From assembly GCA_900759325.1 (NCBI GenBank), contig CAAEUW010000025.1:1-64000 (forward strand): DNA of 64,000 bases, read 5' to 3'. A program made the position numbers and the translations under genes. Shown here one piece after another: positions 60,268 through 64,000 of the stretch. The DNA is from an uncultured Peptostreptococcus sp. (GTDB taxonomy: Bacteria; Bacillota; Clostridia; Peptostreptococcales; Peptostreptococcaceae). Positions within the stretch are counted from its first letter, which is position 1. The number at the start of each line of letters is the position of its first letter. Under the pieces are notes generated by a model. It did no database searches. It was not told the origin of the DNA and worked only from the letters and a program-made list of their open reading frames with translations.

Positions 60268-61002
60268 TTAGCAACAATCCTCTATATGAAGGACAGATGT
60301 TGGTACCTGATATATGACGTCTTTTCTTTCTATAATAACAAGGGTATTATTCTTCAAGGCATCATCTTTGTTTAGCTGGTGGAGCATTTCCCTAGAAGGG
60401 TTTATAGCTATAGGGAAACCAACCCTCTTGAGCATGCTTATATCACCATTTGTATCTCCATAGGCATAGGACTTATCCATATCTATAGAATGCTTGTCTA
60501 TAAAATACTGTAGGGCCTTGTCCTTACTGTCCGACCCCCACATGGGAGATACACCCCCAGTCATCTTTCCGTCTTCTACAAAGTACTTGCTACCTATATA
60601 GTCAGTAGCCTTGTATTTTTCAGCCATCCTGCTGACCAAAAAGTCTGGTGAGCCAGATATAAAGATAATCTTGTGGCCCTGGTCCTGGTGCCATTTAATC
60701 CTAGATCTAGTATACCTGTATACCCTGTCAGCCTTGAGTTTGATTACCTGGTCGCTGGCAAAGTCGACTGATGTCTTGTCAAGCCCAGTCAAGGCCTCAA
60801 CATAGTGGTCTGATATTTCATGTAGGTAGTCGTCGTAGTTACCCTGTCTTTTTTCCCAGTTCATATAGGTTGTCTCCAATTGCTCGGACCACTCCCTCCT
60901 GTGAATCAGGTCATACTGGATCAATTTCCTAAAATGCTCTATTAAAAGAGAATCCCTGTACAGGGTCCCGTCTATATCAAAAAAAGCAGCTATATTAGCC
61001 AT
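60268..61002 (-). CDS. HAD-superfamily phosphatase, subfamily IB
   Basis: 244 residues with the full HAD set: FFDIDGTLYRDS (nucleophile and acid Asp), IIFISGSPDFL, Lys in DSKDKALQYF and YAYGDTNGDISML. The helical cap between motifs I and II is of the IB type seen in phosphoserine-phosphatase-like enzymes, so a small phosphomonoester is the likely substrate, not identifiable here. The promoter on the minus strand is TTGAGG (complement of 61053-61058), 17 bases, TATAAT (complement of 61030-61035). It heads the unit with the acidic protein. Confidence 0.9.
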   Translation of the reverse strand: MANIAAFFDIDGTLYRDSLLIEHFRKLIQYDLIHRREWSEQLETTYMNWEKRQGNYDDYLHEISDHYVEALTGLDKTSVDFASDQVIKLKADRVYRYTRSRIKWHQDQGHKIIFISGSPDFLVSRMAEKYKATDYIGSKYFVEDGKMTGGVSPMWGSDSKDKALQYFIDKHSIDMDKSYAYGDTNGDISMLKRVGFPIAINPSREMLHQLNKDDALKNNTLVIIERKDVIYQVPTSVLHIEDCC

Positions 61003-61071
61003 GTTTTCTACCCCCTTCCATATATGGTTATTATACCAAAAAAGTATGAAAACCTCAATTTACAAAATTAT

Positions 61072-61100
61072 TTGATATAAGATAGCCTAGGCCTTATAAT
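61072..61100 (+). promoter_or_regulatory. Promoter of the 405-residue unknown gene
   Basis: TTGATA (61072-61077), 17 bases, TATAAT (61095-61100); a second TATAAT at 61115-61120 is closer to the gene. Divergent from the HAD promoter about 40 bases away. Confidence 0.55.
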
Positions 61101-61130
61101 AGAGTATATGTAGATATAATAGGAGGAAGT

Positions 61131-62348
61131 ATGAAGAAGTTTAAAAGAGCTTTTTGCACTAATACACGACTAATGGGGACCATGATGCTGATGGTTGAAT
61201 GGTTTTACGGCTTTGATATAGATATGGGGTCTGGAGAGGACCTTGAAAATAGGAATAAGAAGGAGGCTCTTGACTTTGGCTATGATAGGGGCCTGGTTTC
61301 TCATGTATTTATCCTGGATGCTGAGGGCCTGGGCATATCAGACCTTTACATATTGAAGGATATGGACCAGGAGGCTAGAGACCTTTTCTATAGGAAAAAA
61401 TATGGGGGCCTAGGTGGGGTAAATATAGACCTTAGAGAGGACCAGGTTGCATATTTAGTAAAGAAGTATAGGAGAAAGAATGAATGGTACAATAAGCCTC
61501 TTCCAGAAGACTTTGAAGAGGTATACCAGGACTTTTATGATGGATATGATACGGAATCAGTAGATACAGTCGCCTTATTTGATAGCCTATGCAAGGAAAT
61601 GGAATCAGAATATGAATTTGTAAACTATATGATTATGAGATTTGTAGCCAGGGACTGGGATGGTCTCCTACATTACTCTGGTAGTGATCTAGTGGCAGCC
61701 AGCCATATCAGCCAGATAAACGGGGCCCTTCTATACAACTATATAGAGAGGAAGAGTCAAGATAGGTACCTTTGTAGGGCCATATATGAGGATATAGATG
61801 GATACTATGATGCCAATATAGTAGTGAATATAGCCCATGAGGATGTAGAAGAGGACAGGCTAGTTTACTATGACAAACCAAAGAAGTACAGCCTAAGGTC
61901 CTTTATGGTAATGAGTAAGGAAGAAATCTATGACTATGAAGTTTTTGATATGATATCTAAGCCGGAAATCGTCGATATCTACCAGCCAATAGACGATGAC
62001 TATGATATGTCTAAATTGGCTAGTAAACTTAGGGGTATATATCCAGGAATTCAGGAGTTGGCTTATGAAAAGGGGATTCTCTTTACCCAGTATTACCAGG
62101 ATAATTCCCACCTTGACAGTCAGGTCTACTTGATTAACAATGACCTTATGTTTAATATTTTTCTAACAGAAAATATCCTTTATCTGGCCACTTTTGACCT
62201 AGATACTAGGTCCTTTGTCGAGTACGTATTTAAGGACAGTTTTGGAGAGAAAATAAGGCTGGTAGACAGCTTGGAATTTGAACAAAATCTACTTTTTGAC
62301 TTTGTAGAGTCTGGCAATGACGACTTTTATGATTTTTTAGATAATTGA
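61131..62348 (+). CDS. Unknown 405-residue acidic protein
   Basis: Not recognised. A soluble protein with no signal peptide or membrane helix, rich in Asp, Glu and Tyr. The N terminus is RAFCTNTRLMGTMMLMVEWF; the middle (about 140-200) appears helical with the segment FVNYMIMRFVARDWDGLL; the C-terminal quarter has alternating strands (SQVYLINNDLMFNIFLTENI, then YLATFDLDTRSFVEYVF). Codon use is like its neighbours, so there is no sign of recent transfer. ATG follows AGGAGGAAG. It stands between a divergent HAD unit and a YheO-like regulator. Confidence 0.75.
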   Translation: MKKFKRAFCTNTRLMGTMMLMVEWFYGFDIDMGSGEDLENRNKKEALDFGYDRGLVSHVFILDAEGLGISDLYILKDMDQEARDLFYRKKYGGLGGVNIDLREDQVAYLVKKYRRKNEWYNKPLPEDFEEVYQDFYDGYDTESVDTVALFDSLCKEMESEYEFVNYMIMRFVARDWDGLLHYSGSDLVAASHISQINGALLYNYIERKSQDRYLCRAIYEDIDGYYDANIVVNIAHEDVEEDRLVYYDKPKKYSLRSFMVMSKEEIYDYEVFDMISKPEIVDIYQPIDDDYDMSKLASKLRGIYPGIQELAYEKGILFTQYYQDNSHLDSQVYLINNDLMFNIFLTENILYLATFDLDTRSFVEYVFKDSFGEKIRLVDSLEFEQNLLFDFVESGNDDFYDFLDN

Positions 62349-62458
62349 ATTTTGTCAACTTTTAGGCAAATCTTCCTTTACAAATATAGATATGATATAA
62401 TTAAAGGACTGGAATTGGGCTTGAATATACATGAAAAATGAAAGGTGGATAATCTAGA

Positions 62459-63118
62459 ATGACTATAAGTGATTACAGTGGAGAAGTGGCTAATTTTGAC
62501 ACATTTTTGAGCTATTTAGATGCTATGGCCATGATAATATCAGAAATGTTTGGGAGTAATTGTGAAGTTGTAATATCTGACTTAGACGACCCTGAAAATT
62601 CGATTTTATCTATTTATAATGGTCAAGTGACAGGGAGAAAGCCGGGCGACCCCCTTACAACAAGGCCGGAAGAGTTAATAGAAAGGAGTAGGGGTGGCTA
62701 CAATGTAAACTACAAGAAGGCTAACAAGAGGATTAAGAAGGAAATAAAGTCTTCTACAATAGTTACAAGTGCCTTTGGAAGAAATGTCTCCTTTTGTATA
62801 AATTATGATTGTGATGATTTGACCGTACTCCACTCACAGTTGAAGAAGTTTCTATCTATGGGTGATGAAGCCTATGATGAATTTGATGTATTTGATAGCG
62901 GTGAATTAGTAGAACAGAAGTTCCATATAGAATTGGAAAAGATGAATAAGAAGATTGTCGGTATGAATAAGAACGATAGAATTAACCTGATCAGAAACCT
63001 TAAGCATGCCGGAGTATTCAAGATACAAAAGAGTGTTCCGTATGTAGCAGAGCAGCTTGGTGTATCTAGGTATACAATATATAACTACCTGAACGAAATC
63101 CAAGACGAAGGAAAATAA
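62459..63118 (+). CDS. YheO/DauR-like transcriptional regulator
   Basis: 219 residues. The N-terminal part (about 8-130) looks like the PAS-like YheO domain: AMIISEMFGSNCEVVISDL, then TSAFGRNVSFCINYDC. The C terminus (about 175-217) is a helix-turn-helix of the type in DauR: VPYVAEQLGVSRYTIYNYLN. Members control amino-acid or sulfur-related genes; the effector here is unknown. The AAAGGTGG ribosome site is somewhat distant (about 10 bases). An extended -10 TGATATAAT lies at 62393-62401. Confidence 0.82.
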   Translation: MTISDYSGEVANFDTFLSYLDAMAMIISEMFGSNCEVVISDLDDPENSILSIYNGQVTGRKPGDPLTTRPEELIERSRGGYNVNYKKANKRIKKEIKSSTIVTSAFGRNVSFCINYDCDDLTVLHSQLKKFLSMGDEAYDEFDVFDSGELVEQKFHIELEKMNKKIVGMNKNDRINLIRNLKHAGVFKIQKSVPYVAEQLGVSRYTIYNYLNEIQDEGK

Positions 63119-63210
63119 AAAATATTTTTTTTAATTTATGTGTTTAAAAGGGGAGAAAGTTGGGAAGATATATAATACAAACATAATAAATTAAAATACT
63201 CAATCTCCCC

Positions 63211-63243
63211 AAGACAGAATCTCATCCCCCGAGATTCTGTCTT
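63211..63243. terminator. Bidirectional terminator after the YheO-like gene
   Basis: AAGACAGAATCTC and GAGATTCTGTCTT, a perfect 13-pair stem with a seven-base loop. Confidence 0.8.
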
Positions 63244-63252
63244 ACTTTATGC

Positions 63253-63498
63253 CTATTTTTTTACAAAAGACTTGCCTAGGTATTTCTTGATATCCTCTTC
63301 AGGCGAGAAGTCATCTATCAGTATTTCCTTACCAGTATCTTCAAATACAACTAGGACCTCACAGTCACCCTGTAGGAAAAACTTCCTTACAGTCTCTTCC
63401 TTAACCTCTCTAACCTTGACTATATTCTTTTTTTCTTTTTCAAAATCCTTAGTGTAGTAGCTACCCATCATATTTATAAATTTAGTATATCTATTCAT
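63253..63498 (-). CDS. Small protein of unknown function
   Basis: About 81 residues, basic N-terminal half and a beta-rich core (VRKFFLQGDCEVLVVFEDTG, then KEILIDDFSPEE). No family recognised. GGAGG seven bases before the ATG at 63498 and a plausible promoter upstream support it. Convergent with the YheO-like gene and divergent from the metallo-beta-lactamase-fold gene. Confidence 0.7.
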   Translation of the reverse strand: MNRYTKFINMMGSYYTKDFEKEKKNIVKVREVKEETVRKFFLQGDCEVLVVFEDTGKEILIDDFSPEEDIKKYLGKSFVKK

Positions 63499-63528
63499 GC
63501 TTTTACCTCCAAAACATATATACACTTA

Positions 63529-63559
63529 AATATAACACGCTAAGTTTGACAATGTCAAA
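63529..63559 (-). promoter_or_regulatory. Promoter with dyad for the small minus-strand gene
   Basis: On the minus strand TTGACA (complement of 63553-63558), 18 bases, TATATT (complement of 63529-63534). A perfect dyad TTTGAC-AAT-GTCAAA (63545-63559) covers the -35. Confidence 0.45.
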
Positions 63560-63650
63560 TAGATATAATGCAAATTGGGACTAGGTATGATAAAATATAT
63601 AGGGTAAGAAAAATATATGAAAATATATTAGGTTTAAAGTAGGTGGAAGA

Positions 63651-64000
63651 ATGAAACTAAGAAATATAAAGGGAAATACCTACATGTTTAATGGAGGAAC
63701 AAACACAGGGGTATACCTGTTTGAAAATAATGATGCCCTCCTGATAGATACAGGTCTTGCCGGCAAGCGTCAAGAGAAGATTATAGGTGTTTTTAAGGAA
63801 AATAATATAAATGTAAGGTATATAATAAATACACATGAACACGAGGATCATATAGGTGGCAATTACCAGATCAAGAAGGCCTTTCCAGATGCTAGGATAT
63901 ATTCATCCTACCAGTCTAGGGTCTATGCAGAAAATCCAAACCACTATATGGACTACCTGATGGGAGGAACTAGGTCCAAGTACCTAGTAAAGACCCTAGA
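63651..64000 (+). CDS. Metallo-beta-lactamase-fold hydrolase (5' part, runs off the window)
   Basis: The first 116 or so residues are visible. It reads MKLRNIKGNTYMFNGGTNTG, ALLIDTGLAGKRQEK and the zinc motif NTHEHEDHIGGNYQIKK, the HxHxDH pattern of the MBL fold. The metal-site His, Asp and later residues beyond position 64000 cannot be seen. ATG follows AGGTGGAAGA. Members range from glyoxalase II and RNases to flavodiiron proteins, so no substrate is proposed. Confidence 0.88.
   Translation, partial: MKLRNIKGNTYMFNGGTNTGVYLFENNDALLIDTGLAGKRQEKIIGVFKENNINVRYIINTHEHEDHIGGNYQIKKAFPDARIYSSYQSRVYAENPNHYMDYLMGGTRSKYLVKTL

Noticed and set aside
60013..60375. Plus-strand Ser-rich frame of 120 residues
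   Set aside because: It mirrors the Asp-rich minus-strand gene, lacks a ribosome site and crosses into the HAD gene.
1..64000. tRNA/rRNA genes, CRISPR arrays, insertion sequences, prophage, attachment sites
   Set aside because: No T-loop GGTTCRANNCC pattern with matching cloverleaf, no regularly spaced repeats and no transposase, integrase or phage genes were found.

Overview
The window reads as chromosome of a low-GC Gram-positive anaerobe of the Clostridia, most like Peptostreptococcaceae or the Tissierellia-type cocci; the genus cannot be fixed from sequence alone. The signs are strong AGGAGG-type ribosome sites, Arg written almost only as AGG or AGA, heavy use of ATA (Ile) and CTA (Leu), and clostridial gene types: single-chain PurL with its glutaminase domain, an RNase PH-RdgB fusion, SufCBDSU with SufU, a DUF3867 protein, and DUF2975 membrane proteins paired with a small XRE regulator. 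No rRNA, tRNA, CRISPR, IS element or prophage was seen.

Layout. 0-5.5 kb: glycerol kinase, a DUF1648-like small membrane protein, and an ABC ATPase with an FtsX-type permease behind a promoter carrying a Fur/PerR-like box. 5.5-15 kb: purE-M-N-H-D-L under a promoter with upstream PurBox-like repeats; purC, purF and purB are absent here. 15-23 kb: pyrimidine-nucleoside phosphorylase, DUF3867 protein, rRNA m5C methyltransferase, signal peptidase I, uridine-kinase-like protein, endonuclease III, TrmL, DegV. 23-31 kb: PepD dipeptidase, MutS2, DUF523 protein, ArgRS, CstA transporter. 31-33 kb: reverse-strand DUF2975/DUF2975/XRE module with its own operator-promoter. 33-45 kb: lon-engB, hpt, ArsR regulator with CoA-disulfide reductase-rhodanese, a divergent Nudix plus HEAT pair, YigZ, NadE, YebC, and an alpha-methylacyl-CoA-racemase-like protein. 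45-54 kb: Bcp, LigA, RNase PH-RdgB, YfcE-type phosphodiesterase, tig, clpP, clpX. 54-59 kb: sufCBDSU. 59-64 kb: poorly known genes (TPR protein with a cysteine-packed tail, a membrane protein, an acidic protein, a HAD phosphatase, a 405-residue unknown, a YheO/DauR-like regulator) and the start of a metallo-beta-lactamase-fold gene.

Most of the window is conserved housekeeping. The unusual signals are regulatory (PurBox pair, Fur-like box, the dyad over the -35 of the DUF2975 module, the dyad inside the ArsR promoter) plus a few odd proteins: the Cys-tail protein, the Nudix homologue without most catalytic residues, the acidic protein with two IADALER repeats and the unknown 405-residue protein. 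I did not find clear evidence of a wholly new multi-gene system. The DUF2975-DUF2975-XRE module and the Cys-tail/membrane-protein pair are the best candidates for undescribed biology.
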